Shown: one piece after another, positions 10,745-20,988 of the stretch
How positions within the stretch are numbered: position 1 is the first letter of the stretch
How the letters are laid out: every line of letters starts with the position of its first letter
Source: Myxococcales bacterium
GTDB taxonomy: Bacteria; Myxococcota_A; Polyangia; Polyangiales; Polyangiaceae
Reading direction: 5' to 3'
Assembly (NCBI GenBank): GCA_016794345.1
Contig: JAEUKE010000299.1
Coordinates: forward strand, 1-64,000
Length of the DNA: 64,000 nucleotides
Position numbers and translations under genes: made by a program
Notes under the pieces: model-generated
Told to the model about the DNA's origin: nothing
Seen by the model: the letters and a program-made list of their open reading frames with translations, nothing else
Databases searched by the model: none

Positions 10745-12934
10745 CTACTCGAGTGTCTTGGCGCAGCGGAAGCCGATGCCGTGGACGCTCGCGCTCGGGA
10801 CCTGGTGGTAACGGAACGCGGGATTCACCCAGAGGGGGAAGCCCCCGTTGAACCCGCCGCCGCGGATGGCGCGCTTGTCACCGTCCTTCGCGCCCGTGGG
10901 GTTCGTCTGCTCTTCGGGCTTGTACGTGGCGTACCAGTCGCTGGTCCACTCCCACACGTTGCCGACCATGTCGTTGAGGCCGAACTTCGTCACGCCCTTC
11001 GCGAACGAGCCGACGGGGGCCGTGCCGGGGTAGCCGTCGTCGTCTTCGTACATCGTCGGCGTCCTCGGCTCGATGCCGTTTGCCGCCTCCCAGGAAGCGC
11101 ACTCCTTGCCGCAGGCGTTCATGTGCTCGCCGTCCGCGCCGGGCTGGTCGCCCCACGGGAACTTGCGACCGTCCGCGCCGCGCGCCGCGTACTCCCACTC
11201 CGCCTCGGTCGGCAGGCGCTTGCCGTGAACCCGGCAGTACTCGTCCGCCAGGAACCAGCTCACGCAGTTCACGGGGTGTTTCTCGCGCCCGGGCTTGATC
11301 TTGCCTTCTTCGCCGAAGTTGCAGAGCTCCGCGTAGGCCGCGAGGTTCTTCTCGTGTTGGGGCTCGGTCTGCTTCTCGCTCTTGGGGTAGCTCGGCTTGG
11401 TGTCGGCGCGCTTGCACTCACCTTTGCCCGCGCAGGCCGCGTATTCGGTCGTCGTCACCTCGTTGATGTCCATGCAGAAAGACGACACCTGGACCTTGTG
11501 CGCAGGGCTCCAGAGCGGGAAGTCCTTCTCGTCGGAGCCCATGAAGAACTTGCTCCCGGGGACCTCGGCCATCCCCTCCGGGCAGGTGGGCGTCTTCGGC
11601 GGCGCCGCGGTGGCCGACGCGACGGGCTCGGCCGACGCGGCCACGCTCGAAGCGGGCGCTGCCGCGGGTCCGCGCAGCATGTAGAACGCGGCGCCGGCGC
11701 CGCCGCCGAGCAACGCCACGGCCGCGAGCGCGCCGAACACCACCCCCGAGCTGCTCTTCTTCGGAGCGGAAGGACCGACGGAGATCGTGCCGGCGCTCGC
11801 CACGAGGCCCGATGACGGTGGTGTGATCATCCGCGGGCCGGTGATCTGCGTTCCGCCCTTTCCGGTCACCGGACCGGGGTGCGACGAGAGACCGGGGCGC
11901 GGACCGGTCATCGCGGCGGAGCGCGGGCCGGTCGTACCGTAGTTGGAGGTCGTCGGTCCGCCGGCCGTGACCGGCGCCCACGCCGGGCTGCCCGGGAAGA
12001 CGGCGCCGTGCAGGTCCGCCCAGAGCTCGCCCGCGGTCTTGTGCCGATCCCGCGGCGCGACCGCGAGGGCCTTGCGGAACACGGTCTCCACCTCGTCGCT
12101 CACGGGGACGCCGAAGGCGCGCGGCGTGGGCCGGACCGACGGGTCGCGGCTCGCGATGGCGAGCTGGAGGTAGTCGTCGCCCTGGAGCGCGGGCACGCCG
12201 CCGCGGAGCAGCTCGACCATGATGAGCGCGAGCGCGAACACGTCCGTCCACGGGCCGGTCGCGCCGTGCGAGCGGCTGAACTGCTCGGGGGCGCCGTAGT
12301 TCGGCGTGAACGCGGTGATCTCGCGGCCGGTCTGCGCCAGCGACGTCTGCAGCTGCGCGTGCTCGGCCATGACCTTCGCGATCCCGAAGTCGAGGATCTT
12401 CACGAACGTGCCCACGCCGCGGGCGTCGCCGATGACGAAGAGATTCGCCGGCTTGATGTCGCGGTGCGCGATGCTCATCGCGTGCGCGACCTCGAGCGCG
12501 CTCGCGACGGGCTCGAGCAGGGCCATGACCTCGAAGATCGACCGCGCCGGGAGGTTCTGCGCCCGCTCGAGCTGCACGACGCGGTCGAGCGGCTTTCCCT
12601 CGAGCCACTCGAGCACCATGTACGGGATGTCCTGCCCGGTTGCGGGCAGGCGCAGCGTCCCCACGTCGCGCGCCTGGACGATGGCGGCGGTGCGAGTCGA
12701 CAGGCTCGTCATGAGCTTGCCCTCCTGGATGAAGCCCTGGAGGAGCTCCTCGCGCATCTGCGGGGGGACGCCGGCGAGCACGTTGAAGCACTTGAGCGCG
12801 ACCGGCTGCTTCCAGATCACGTGCTCGGCGCGGTAGACGACGCTGAAGCCGCCTTCGCCGACGACGCTGTCGACGCGATACTTCTGGTCCACCACCGAGC
12901 CAATGAGGCCGAGCGGGTCCGGGCTGTCGCTCAT
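10745..12934 (-). CDS. Ser/Thr protein kinase fused to a formylglycine-generating-enzyme-like (SUMF1) domain
   Basis: 729 residues. A cytoplasmic Hanks-type kinase spans about 19-300: GEGGFSVVY P-loop, K48 in VALKCF, catalytic HRDIKPAN (D159), DFGIAK, and an APEQ activation-segment end. A Gly/Pro/Thr linker and one membrane segment (about 394-416) lead to an outside domain, about 447-725, of the FGE-sulfatase/SUMF1 fold: GMAEVPGSKFFMGSD, WYLA-type repeats replaced by WFLADEYC, RLPTEAEWEYAARG, NVWEWTSDW, RGGGF, and a C-terminal GFRCAKT. Several cysteines in the outer domain probably form disulfides. The family either makes formylglycine or only binds. ATGA overlap with the HvfC/BufC-like gene (12931-12934) shows coupling. 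Confidence 0.92.
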   Translation of the reverse strand: MSDSPDPLGLIGSVVDQKYRVDSVVGEGGFSVVYRAEHVIWKQPVALKCFNVLAGVPPQMREELLQGFIQEGKLMTSLSTRTAAIVQARDVGTLRLPATGQDIPYMVLEWLEGKPLDRVVQLERAQNLPARSIFEVMALLEPVASALEVAHAMSIAHRDIKPANLFVIGDARGVGTFVKILDFGIAKVMAEHAQLQTSLAQTGREITAFTPNYGAPEQFSRSHGATGPWTDVFALALIMVELLRGGVPALQGDDYLQLAIASRDPSVRPTPRAFGVPVSDEVETVFRKALAVAPRDRHKTAGELWADLHGAVFPGSPAWAPVTAGGPTTSNYGTTGPRSAAMTGPRPGLSSHPGPVTGKGGTQITGPRMITPPSSGLVASAGTISVGPSAPKKSSSGVVFGALAAVALLGGGAGAAFYMLRGPAAAPASSVAASAEPVASATAAPPKTPTCPEGMAEVPGSKFFMGSDEKDFPLWSPAHKVQVSSFCMDINEVTTTEYAACAGKGECKRADTKPSYPKSEKQTEPQHEKNLAAYAELCNFGEEGKIKPGREKHPVNCVSWFLADEYCRVHGKRLPTEAEWEYAARGADGRKFPWGDQPGADGEHMNACGKECASWEAANGIEPRTPTMYEDDDGYPGTAPVGSFAKGVTKFGLNDMVGNVWEWTSDWYATYKPEEQTNPTGAKDGDKRAIRGGGFNGGFPLWVNPAFRYHQVPSASVHGIGFRCAKTLE

Positions 12935-13746
12935 GTGCCACCCATCGTAGTCGGTCCGGCTGGTCTGCCAAGAAGAACGCCTCGCTCGGCCAGATCGGCG
13001 AGAAGGCTGGCGGTCTCCGCGAGCATGGCCTCCGAGAGCACGGAGCCGTGGCTCCGCGCCGCACGTTGGATCGCTGCGCCGAGCGTCACCCCTTCGAGCG
13101 CGTGCTCGACGATGCTGGCGGCGACCGGCGAGAGCTTCAGGAAACGCGCGTCGCCCTCGTCGTCGCGGTAGACGAGGAGCGCCGTGGGCGCGGGCTCGAG
13201 CGTGACTTGCCCGAGCGCGAGCTCGTGTATGGGGTAGTCGTGTCGCGAGAGCGACACGGACTCGTCGAACGAGCAGGGCGCGTCGAGATCGAGCGCGGCC
13301 ACGACAGGGCGACCGCCCAGCCGGCGCGGCGCGCTCGTCGCCTGGAAGGCGGCGAGCTCGTGTCGGGCCAGATCGAGCGCAAACGGCGGAATGCCTTCGG
13401 CGCCCGGCCAGGTCTCGGCCGCGTACTGGGCGAGCTCGAACGCCACGTCGCGGAGGTAGTGGGAAGCAGAGAGCCCGCGCGAGAGGAAGTCCTCGACCTC
13501 CTTGTCGAACCGCTCGCCGAGGAGCGCGGCGGTGCGGGGCATCTCCACGCGGACCGCGCTGGCGAGCGTGCGCCGGACGAGCCGGCGGTAGACGAAAAAC
13601 GATCGATCGTCGAGCGCGGCGAGGGCCGCCGCGTCGCGCTCCTCGAGACCTCTGCCGGCCAGCAGCTCGCGCCTGTCCGAGGTGCGCGGCTCGGGCTCGC
13701 GCACCGACGCGACCACCGCGTCGAGGATCGACGCGAGCCGGCTCAC
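12931..13746 (-). CDS. HvfC/BufC family RiPP maturation partner (DUF2063-like N-terminal domain)
   Basis: A 271-residue partner protein of MNIO enzymes. The N-terminal third matches the helical DUF2063 pattern: a Tyr/Arg-rich helix (FFVYRRLVRRTL), then MPRTAALLGERFDKEVEDFL and a Leu-Arg-Asp helix before LAQYAAETWPG. The rest is a beta-rich segment and a C-terminal helical, PqqD-like end (LSPVAASIVEHALEG; SLLADLAERGVLLG) that suggests peptide recognition. In known hvf/buf systems this subunit presents the precursor to the MNIO oxidase. It is coupled on both sides by four-base overlaps: with the MNIO gene upstream and the kinase gene downstream. Family assignment rests on pattern and position. 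Confidence 0.82.
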   Translation of the reverse strand: MSRLASILDAVVASVREPEPRTSDRRELLAGRGLEERDAAALAALDDRSFFVYRRLVRRTLASAVRVEMPRTAALLGERFDKEVEDFLSRGLSASHYLRDVAFELAQYAAETWPGAEGIPPFALDLARHELAAFQATSAPRRLGGRPVVAALDLDAPCSFDESVSLSRHDYPIHELALGQVTLEPAPTALLVYRDDEGDARFLKLSPVAASIVEHALEGVTLGAAIQRAARSHGSVLSEAMLAETASLLADLAERGVLLGRPAGPTTMGGT

Positions 13747-14618
13747 GCGGCCCGCCTCGCGATGCCGCGGTCGTAGGCGCGGCGCACGCGCTCGATCTCG
13801 CCGACGAGGACGTCGAGCTCGGGGATGTTGTGGTCGCGCTCGAGCACGACCGGCACCGGCCCCACGCGCGCGACGACGTGCTCGAGCAGCTCGAGCACGT
13901 CGTCCTTCGCGTCGGCGCCGTGGGTGTCGATGATGCGCCCGTGCTCGGGCTTGTGCTCGTGGCCGGCGACGTGGATCTGCACGACGCGCTCGAGCGGAAG
14001 GGAGTCGATGAGCGCGCGCGCGTCGAAGCCGAAGTTCTGCGCGTTGACGAAGACGTTGTTCACGTCGAGCAACAGGCCGAGGTCCCCCTCATCGAGCACG
14101 GCGCGCAAGAACGCGGCCTCCGTCATGTCCGGAGCGCCGGGCACGAAGTAATAGGAGATGTTCTCGATCGCGAGCGGCAGGCCCAGCCGATCGCGGATCT
14201 GCTTCGTGCGCGCGACGACGTTCTGGACTGCTTCCTCGATGAAGGGCAGCGGCAACAGATCGTGGGTCAGGCGGCCGCCGTGCCCCCCGAAGCAGAGGTG
14301 GTCGCTGTGGAAGGGCGGCCGGAGCTCCTTCAGCAAGCTCGTGAGCTCCCGGAGGTACGCGTCCCCCACGGGGTCGAGACCACCCAGGCTCATGGTGAGC
14401 CCGTGGGTGAGGACGGGCCACCGGGCTGCCACTTCCTCCAGCGCGGCGGGGACGTAGCCGCCGCGCCGCATGTAGTTCTCCGGCGAGATCTCGAAGAAGT
14501 CGACCGGGATCGGCGCACGTCGACCGCGCGCGCTCGCCAGCACGTCCTCGAGGAACGCCCAGCGAAGCCCCAGCCCCACGCCGGTCGGGGCGTTCAGCCG
14601 CAGGTCCCCTCGCCGCAC
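13743..14618 (-). CDS. MNIO (DUF692) family RiPP maturase, HvfB/BufB type
   Basis: A 291-residue multinuclear non-heme iron-dependent oxidase. It keeps the family's signature blocks: FFEISPENYM, HGLTMSLGG, SDHLCFGG, AIENISYYF, LLLDVNNVFVNAQNFGFD, QIHVAGH and IIDTHGA. The His/Asp/Glu residues in these blocks are the expected iron ligands. Known relatives (MbnB, HvfB, BufB) convert precursor cysteines to oxazolone-thioamide or thiooxazole groups that bind metal. The GTG start at 14618, with AGGGG just upstream, lies 25 bases inside the 3' end of the precursor gene, a strong sign that the two are made together and that the adjacent lipoprotein is its substrate. Confidence 0.92.
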   Translation of the reverse strand: MRRGDLRLNAPTGVGLGLRWAFLEDVLASARGRRAPIPVDFFEISPENYMRRGGYVPAALEEVAARWPVLTHGLTMSLGGLDPVGDAYLRELTSLLKELRPPFHSDHLCFGGHGGRLTHDLLPLPFIEEAVQNVVARTKQIRDRLGLPLAIENISYYFVPGAPDMTEAAFLRAVLDEGDLGLLLDVNNVFVNAQNFGFDARALIDSLPLERVVQIHVAGHEHKPEHGRIIDTHGADAKDDVLELLEHVVARVGPVPVVLERDHNIPELDVLVGEIERVRRAYDRGIARRAA

Positions 14619-14998
14619 GACCCCTGCGCACCCTTCTTCTTGGCTGCCGCCTTCTTTGGATCATTCGTGCCGCCGCTCTTCTTGGCGGGCGCGGCGGCGG
14701 GCTTGGCGGGCGCCGCGCTGCTGCTCGCGCTCGCGGCGGGCGCCGCGCTCTCCGCCGGGGCAGCGGCTTCGGCGGGAGCGTCGGATGCGGGCTTCGTGTC
14801 CGATGCGGGCGCGGCGGCGGCGGCCGCGTCGCCAGCCGAGGCCTCGGTAGCGTCGGTCGCGGCAGGCGCCTGCTCCGCTGCGGGCTCGGCCGGCACCTCC
14901 GAAGCGTTCACGGGCGCCTGAGCGCTCCCGCATCCGGCGAGGAGGGCAGCGCCGCCCAGGGCGGCGAGGGTCTCGGAAATCGACTTGAAGTTCAGCAT
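14594..14998 (-). CDS. HvfA/BufA-like RiPP precursor with a lipoprotein signal peptide
   Basis: 134 residues: a signal peptide with lipobox LLAGC (Cys23), then about 85 residues of Ala/Pro/Ser/Glu low complexity, a Lys-rich stretch (KKAAAKKKGA), and a C-terminus QGSCGEGTCG. That ending has the same spacing as the EGKCGEGKCG repeat modified in HvfA-type metallophore precursors. The two Cys are the predicted targets of the overlapping MNIO enzyme. The lipobox implies the mature product is anchored to a membrane rather than free. AGAGGA lies six bases before the ATG. It is the first gene of the operon. Modification and metal binding are inferred. Confidence 0.8.
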   Translation of the reverse strand: MLNFKSISETLAALGGAALLAGCGSAQAPVNASEVPAEPAAEQAPAATDATEASAGDAAAAAAPASDTKPASDAPAEAAAPAESAAPAASASSSAAPAKPAAAPAKKSGGTNDPKKAAAKKKGAQGSCGEGTCG

Positions 14999-15024
14999 GT
15001 CGGTCCTCTCTCTATGCCAGCGCG

Positions 15025-15062
15025 CGCTCCGGGATGACAGTACGCGGCACCCCGGAGCGGGG
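15025..15062. promoter_or_regulatory. Mutually exclusive hairpins in the leader of the RiPP precursor gene
   Basis: In the 89 bases between the YceI-like gene and the precursor gene, CGCTCCGGG (15025-15033) can pair with CCCGGAGCG (15051-15059). Part of the same segment can instead form the compact hairpin CCCCG-gag-CGGGG (15050-15062). The two cannot form together. This could be a terminator for the upstream gene or an attenuator for the RiPP operon; no T-run clearly decides. Confidence 0.35.
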
Positions 15063-15087
15063 TTTCATGGTTTGTTCGCGTGTCTGC

Positions 15088-15942
15088 TCATTTGGGGGCG
15101 GCCGAGCCACTGGGCGCCGGCGCAGCGGTCTCGGACGTCGCCGGCGCGCTCTGGGGCATGCCGGCCGCGACGAGCCTGACGTCGATCTCGACCTGCGACT
15201 CCTTCGCCACCTTCGAGCCGAGATCCTGCAGCGTCTTGGCGGCGAGCTTGCCGAACGTGTCGCGCGGCCTCACGTCGTGCTCCTCGAGGCCGACCGCAAA
15301 CGGGCTCTTCGTCTTGATGTGGACGGACTTGGGCGAGCCCCCCTCCAGGGTCAGCGTGACCTCGAGCAAGACGGTCTTCTTCGAGACGCGGCCGTGCAGG
15401 AGGAAGTCGCCGGTCGCCTCGACGTCGAGCTTCACGTCGCCGGTCTCCTTCGTCACGTCTTTCTTGGAAGGCTTCACCGAGGCGATCCGGAACTCCACCC
15501 GGGCGTTCTTCCGCCGGATGTCCTCGGGGGCGCTGGGCCCGATCTCGAGCCACTCGCGCGCGTGCTCGTTTTGCTTCTCGACCTTGGTCTCCTCACCGAA
15601 GTTTCCGGAGTCGTCGGCCTTGCGCTGGAAGATCTCGAGGCCGCTGATGTCGACGCTGATGTTGCCGGTCGTCTGCGAGAGGTCCTTCGCGTCGAGGAAG
15701 AGCTGACCATCCACACCGCTCGACACCTTCCCGCGGATCTTCTCGACCGGCGCGTCCATCAGGAACGACACCTGACTCACCCCCTTGTCGACCTCCAAGG
15801 TCTTGGACGTGGCCGTCTTGGGGGCGCTCGACGCGAGCGTGCTGGCGGCAGCCTCGGGCGCCAGCTGGGGTTTGTTCTCGTCGCATCCCCACACGGCGAG
15901 GGACAAAAGCCAGGCACAGCCCAAGGAACGAGTCGTCACCAT
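15088..15942 (-). CDS. YceI-like lipoprotein
   Basis: 284 residues with a lipoprotein signal (SLGCAWLLSLAVWGC), an Ala/Ser linker, and a domain from about 55 to 260 resembling YceI-like lipocalin barrels: LEVDKGVSQVSFLMDAP, the central DLSQTTGNISVDISGL strand pair, HAREWL where YceI has a conserved aspartate-phenylalanine block, then ATGDFLLHGRVSKKTVLLEVTL. YceI proteins bind hydrophobic molecules such as isoprenoid quinones. The tail is Ala/Pro/Ser-rich. ATG at 15942 is preferred, with GGAGAG five bases ahead, over the in-frame GTG at 15948. It lies 89 bases upstream of the RiPP operon on the same strand and may be part of it. Confidence 0.75.
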   Translation of the reverse strand: MVTTRSLGCAWLLSLAVWGCDENKPQLAPEAAASTLASSAPKTATSKTLEVDKGVSQVSFLMDAPVEKIRGKVSSGVDGQLFLDAKDLSQTTGNISVDISGLEIFQRKADDSGNFGEETKVEKQNEHAREWLEIGPSAPEDIRRKNARVEFRIASVKPSKKDVTKETGDVKLDVEATGDFLLHGRVSKKTVLLEVTLTLEGGSPKSVHIKTKSPFAVGLEEHDVRPRDTFGKLAAKTLQDLGSKVAKESQVEIDVRLVAAGMPQSAPATSETAAPAPSGSAAPK

Positions 15943-16100
15943 CTCCACTCTCCACGCTTGTGGCGCCGGCTCCTCCGGCGCTCGGTGCTCGTTACGGGAG
16001 CTTACCGGAGCCGGTTACGAGGAAAACGACGGCGGCGGTCGGAGAGCGTGGCGAGGCGCTTGCATCGCCGCCCCGGCTCCGTCATGTGCCCGGAGACGAC

Positions 16101-16433
16101 GTGACGCCCCCTCCCGACCGAAAGCAGACCGGCGCGTTGCGAGCACGCGCGGCGCTCGTGCTGACGGCCACGCTCGCCTTCGGCTGCGAGACCGACGCGA
16201 GCTGCGAGAAAGACTGCATGTGCCACCTCAAGGGGTGGTGCGGCGCGCGCTGGGGGAGCTGCGAGGCGACCCGGGACCAGCACTGCGAGAAGAGCGAGGT
16301 CTGCCGGATCAACGGGCTGTGCAAGGCGCAAGGAGGAGAGTGCGTTGCGGGGACCGACGAACAATGCAAGGCCTCCCGCTCCTGCCAGCACCTCGGCGCG
16401 TGTCGCGCCGAGGGCGGCCGGTGCAGAGAGTGA
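16101..16433 (+). CDS. Small lipoprotein with three cysteine-rich repeats
   Basis: 110 residues. GTG at 16101, with GGAG six bases upstream, gives an Arg-rich n-region and a lipobox ending TLAFGC. The mature part is three tandem repeats of about 27 residues of the form C-x3-C-x4-G-x-C-x4-G-x-C-x6-C (for example CHLKGWCGARWGSC, CRINGLCKAQGGEC, CQHLGACRAEGGRC). No enzyme motif; probably an extracellular disulfide-rich binding or structural domain. Its stop codon directly abuts the stop of lon on the opposite strand. Confidence 0.75.
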   Translation: MTPPPDRKQTGALRARAALVLTATLAFGCETDASCEKDCMCHLKGWCGARWGSCEATRDQHCEKSEVCRINGLCKAQGGECVAGTDEQCKASRSCQHLGACRAEGGRCRE

Positions 16434-18806
<2,373 letters not shown>

Positions 18807-18820
18807 TCAGTTCCTCCGAA

Positions 18821-18843
18821 TGAACGGAAGCTAGGTTCGTTCA
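18821..18843. promoter_or_regulatory. Candidate TetR operator between lon and the TetR gene
   Basis: TGAACG and CGTTCA form an exact inverted repeat with an 11-base spacer, total 23 bases, right upstream of the lon ribosome site. A second motif, GGTTG-TT-CAACC, lies at 18887-18898 just before the chosen TetR start. Both fit the size of TetR-family sites. Binding by the divergent regulator is inference. Confidence 0.45.
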
Positions 18844-18904
18844 ACGCTCAGTCAAGGCTTGCTGGCGAATCATGAACCACGGTATTGGTTGTTCAACCTT
18901 CGCC

Positions 18905-19477
18905 ATGACCGAAGCTTCCCGGAAGGAGCGCATCCTCGGCGTCGCCGAGCGTCTGTTTGCCCACTACGGGCCGGGCAAGACGACAATCGCGGATATCGCC
19001 AGGGCCTGCGGTATCGGCGTCGGCTCGGTCTACCTGGACTTCAGCTCGAAGGAGGCCATCCTCGCGGCGCTCTCCCAGAAGAAGGTCAGCAGCGTCGCTT
19101 CACGCATGAAGGCCGCCGCCCCGGCGGACCGCCCTACCCCGGAACGGCTGGTCGCCATGCTGGAGGCCCGCGTCGTCGCCCTCTTCGAGCTGGCCGAGAG
19201 CGCGCAACACGGCTGCGACCTCGTCCGCTGCGGCGGCGCCCGTGGGGAGTCGCACGGTTTTGGGGTGGAGGTTCGAGCCGTCCTGGTGCACGAGCTCGAT
19301 CTGGGCGTTCGAACGGGCCGGCTGCGCCCGCTCGATCCGGCCGAAGCGGCGGAGCTGATCGAGGTCGCGTTCGCGGCGCTCTCCCCGCCGGCGCTCTTCC
19401 AGCGAGATCGGGCGGAGGCGATCGAGACCGCGCGCCGCCTGGCCGACTTGATCGTCAACGGCCTCGGCTCGCGCTGA
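18905..19477 (+). CDS. TetR/AcrR family transcriptional regulator
   Basis: 190 residues. N-terminal HTH: KERILGVAERLFAHYGPGKTTIADIARACGIGVGSVYLDFSSKEAIL, here broken by helix turns as in TetR proteins, with the Tyr-x-x-Phe of the recognition helix. The C-terminal ligand/dimer domain is divergent, as usual. ATG at 18905 is preferred because the domain begins right after it; an in-frame ATG at 18872 would add 11 residues and place the GGTTG/CAACC motif inside the gene. Divergent from lon; likely autoregulated and perhaps controls lon through the palindrome between them. Confidence 0.88.
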   Translation: MTEASRKERILGVAERLFAHYGPGKTTIADIARACGIGVGSVYLDFSSKEAILAALSQKKVSSVASRMKAAAPADRPTPERLVAMLEARVVALFELAESAQHGCDLVRCGGARGESHGFGVEVRAVLVHELDLGVRTGRLRPLDPAEAAELIEVAFAALSPPALFQRDRAEAIETARRLADLIVNGLGSR

Positions 19478-19485
19478 CGGCCCCG

Positions 19486-20886
19486 TCAGAGCGCCAGTTT
19501 GTCCCCGGAGGCCGGGATGGCGACGCGGCTGAAGCCGCGGTCGTCGAGCTTCTCTCGAAGGACACGCTGCGGCTCGGGGTCGCCGTGCACGAGCGCGATC
19601 TGCTCGACGTTCCCCTTCTCCCGGCACCGCTCCGCGTACGAGAGCAGGTCCTTCTGGTCGGCGTGCGCCGAGAACCCGTTGAGCACGACGACCTCACACC
19701 GCCTGTCGCGCTCGACGCCGAAGATCTTCACGCGCGAGCGCTTCTCCACGAGGCGCCGGCCGAGCGTGTGCACGGCCTGGAAGCCGACGATGAGCACGGT
19801 GTTTTTCTCGTCCTCCACGGTCGAGCGAAGGTGATGTAGCACGCGGCCGGCCTCACACATGCCGCTCGCCGAAATGATGATGCACGGCTCGGGCGAGGTG
19901 GAGATCGCCTTCGAGTCTTCCTTGTCCTCGATGTACGAGAGCTGATCGAACTCGAAGGGCGAGTCGTTGCCGCGCAACATCGCGCGCGTCTCAGGGTCGT
20001 AACACTCGGGGTGGAGCTTGAAGACGTCCGTGATCTTCACGGTGAGCGGCGAGTCCACGTAGACGCGGACGGGGGGGATTACGCCTCGTTTCTTCAGGCG
20101 CTTCAGCTCGAAGATGACCTCTTGAGCGCGCTCGAGGGCAAAGCTCGGCACCACGACCTTTCCGCCGCGCTTGATCGTCGCGTTCACGACCCGCGCGAGG
20201 TCCTCGTCCATCTTCTCGACGCTGTCGTGCAGGCGGTTGCCGTAGGTGCTCTCAGTCACGAGAACGTCCGCCCCCTCGGGCACCTCCGGGTCACGGAGGA
20301 TGGGACGATTCGCGCGGCCGAGATCGCCCGTGAAGACCAGGCGCTTCTTGGTTCGCCCCTCCTCGATGTCGAGCACCGTGATCGCGCTGCCGAGCACGTG
20401 CCCCGCGTCGTAGAAGGTGAGCTGGACGCCCGGCGCGATGGGCAGCGTGGTGTGGTACGGCACCGCGATGATCCGCTCGATCGCCCGGACCACGTCCTCG
20501 TCGTCGTAGAGCGGCTCGACGCGCTCGTCGTTCCCGTCGCGGTCGTTTTGCTTGTTCAGGAACCGCGCGTCCGACTCCTGGATCGCCGCCGCGTCCCGCA
20601 ACATGACCGTGCAGAGGGACCGTGTGGCGGGCGTCGCGAAGACCGGCCCCTCGTACCCTTGTTTGTAGAGCAGCGGCAGCGCGCCCGAGTGGTCGATGTG
20701 CGCGTGGGAGAGGACGACCGCCGCGATCTTCTGGATCGGGCACCGGAGGTGCTGGTTTCGCTCGATCGACTCCCGCCGCGTCCCCTGGAAGAGACCGCAG
20801 TCGAGCAAGATGCTGCCGTGTGACGTGTGCACGACGTGCATCGAACCAGTGACCGTTTGCGCCGCGCCGACGAACTCGAGCTCCAT
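19486..20886 (-). CDS. MBL-fold beta-CASP exonuclease (CPSF73-like)
   Basis: 466 residues. Metallo-beta-lactamase core with the zinc motif SHAHIDH (H61, H63, D65, H66), GHVLGSA and FTGDLGR. A beta-CASP domain follows: ESTYGNR, VPSFALERAQEV, SPLTVKITD, ISASGMCEAGRVLHHL and the final HADQKDLL motif. This is the RNA-processing family of CPSF73 and bacterial/archaeal relatives, which cut RNA or, in some cases, process from the 5' end. Length fits the short, KH-less bacterial group. Tail-to-tail with the TetR gene (8 bases). No strong ribosome site before the ATG at 20886. Confidence 0.92.
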   Translation of the reverse strand: MELEFVGAAQTVTGSMHVVHTSHGSILLDCGLFQGTRRESIERNQHLRCPIQKIAAVVLSHAHIDHSGALPLLYKQGYEGPVFATPATRSLCTVMLRDAAAIQESDARFLNKQNDRDGNDERVEPLYDDEDVVRAIERIIAVPYHTTLPIAPGVQLTFYDAGHVLGSAITVLDIEEGRTKKRLVFTGDLGRANRPILRDPEVPEGADVLVTESTYGNRLHDSVEKMDEDLARVVNATIKRGGKVVVPSFALERAQEVIFELKRLKKRGVIPPVRVYVDSPLTVKITDVFKLHPECYDPETRAMLRGNDSPFEFDQLSYIEDKEDSKAISTSPEPCIIISASGMCEAGRVLHHLRSTVEDEKNTVLIVGFQAVHTLGRRLVEKRSRVKIFGVERDRRCEVVVLNGFSAHADQKDLLSYAERCREKGNVEQIALVHGDPEPQRVLREKLDDRGFSRVAIPASGDKLAL

Positions 20887-20988
20887 GGAGGGAGCCAGCT
20901 TACGCCGAAGCGGACGCCGCGATCACGGCATCGGCACAAGCCGGCGCATTCTCTCGGCCTCCCCCAGCCGCCCGCCGCGCGCAGCCGC

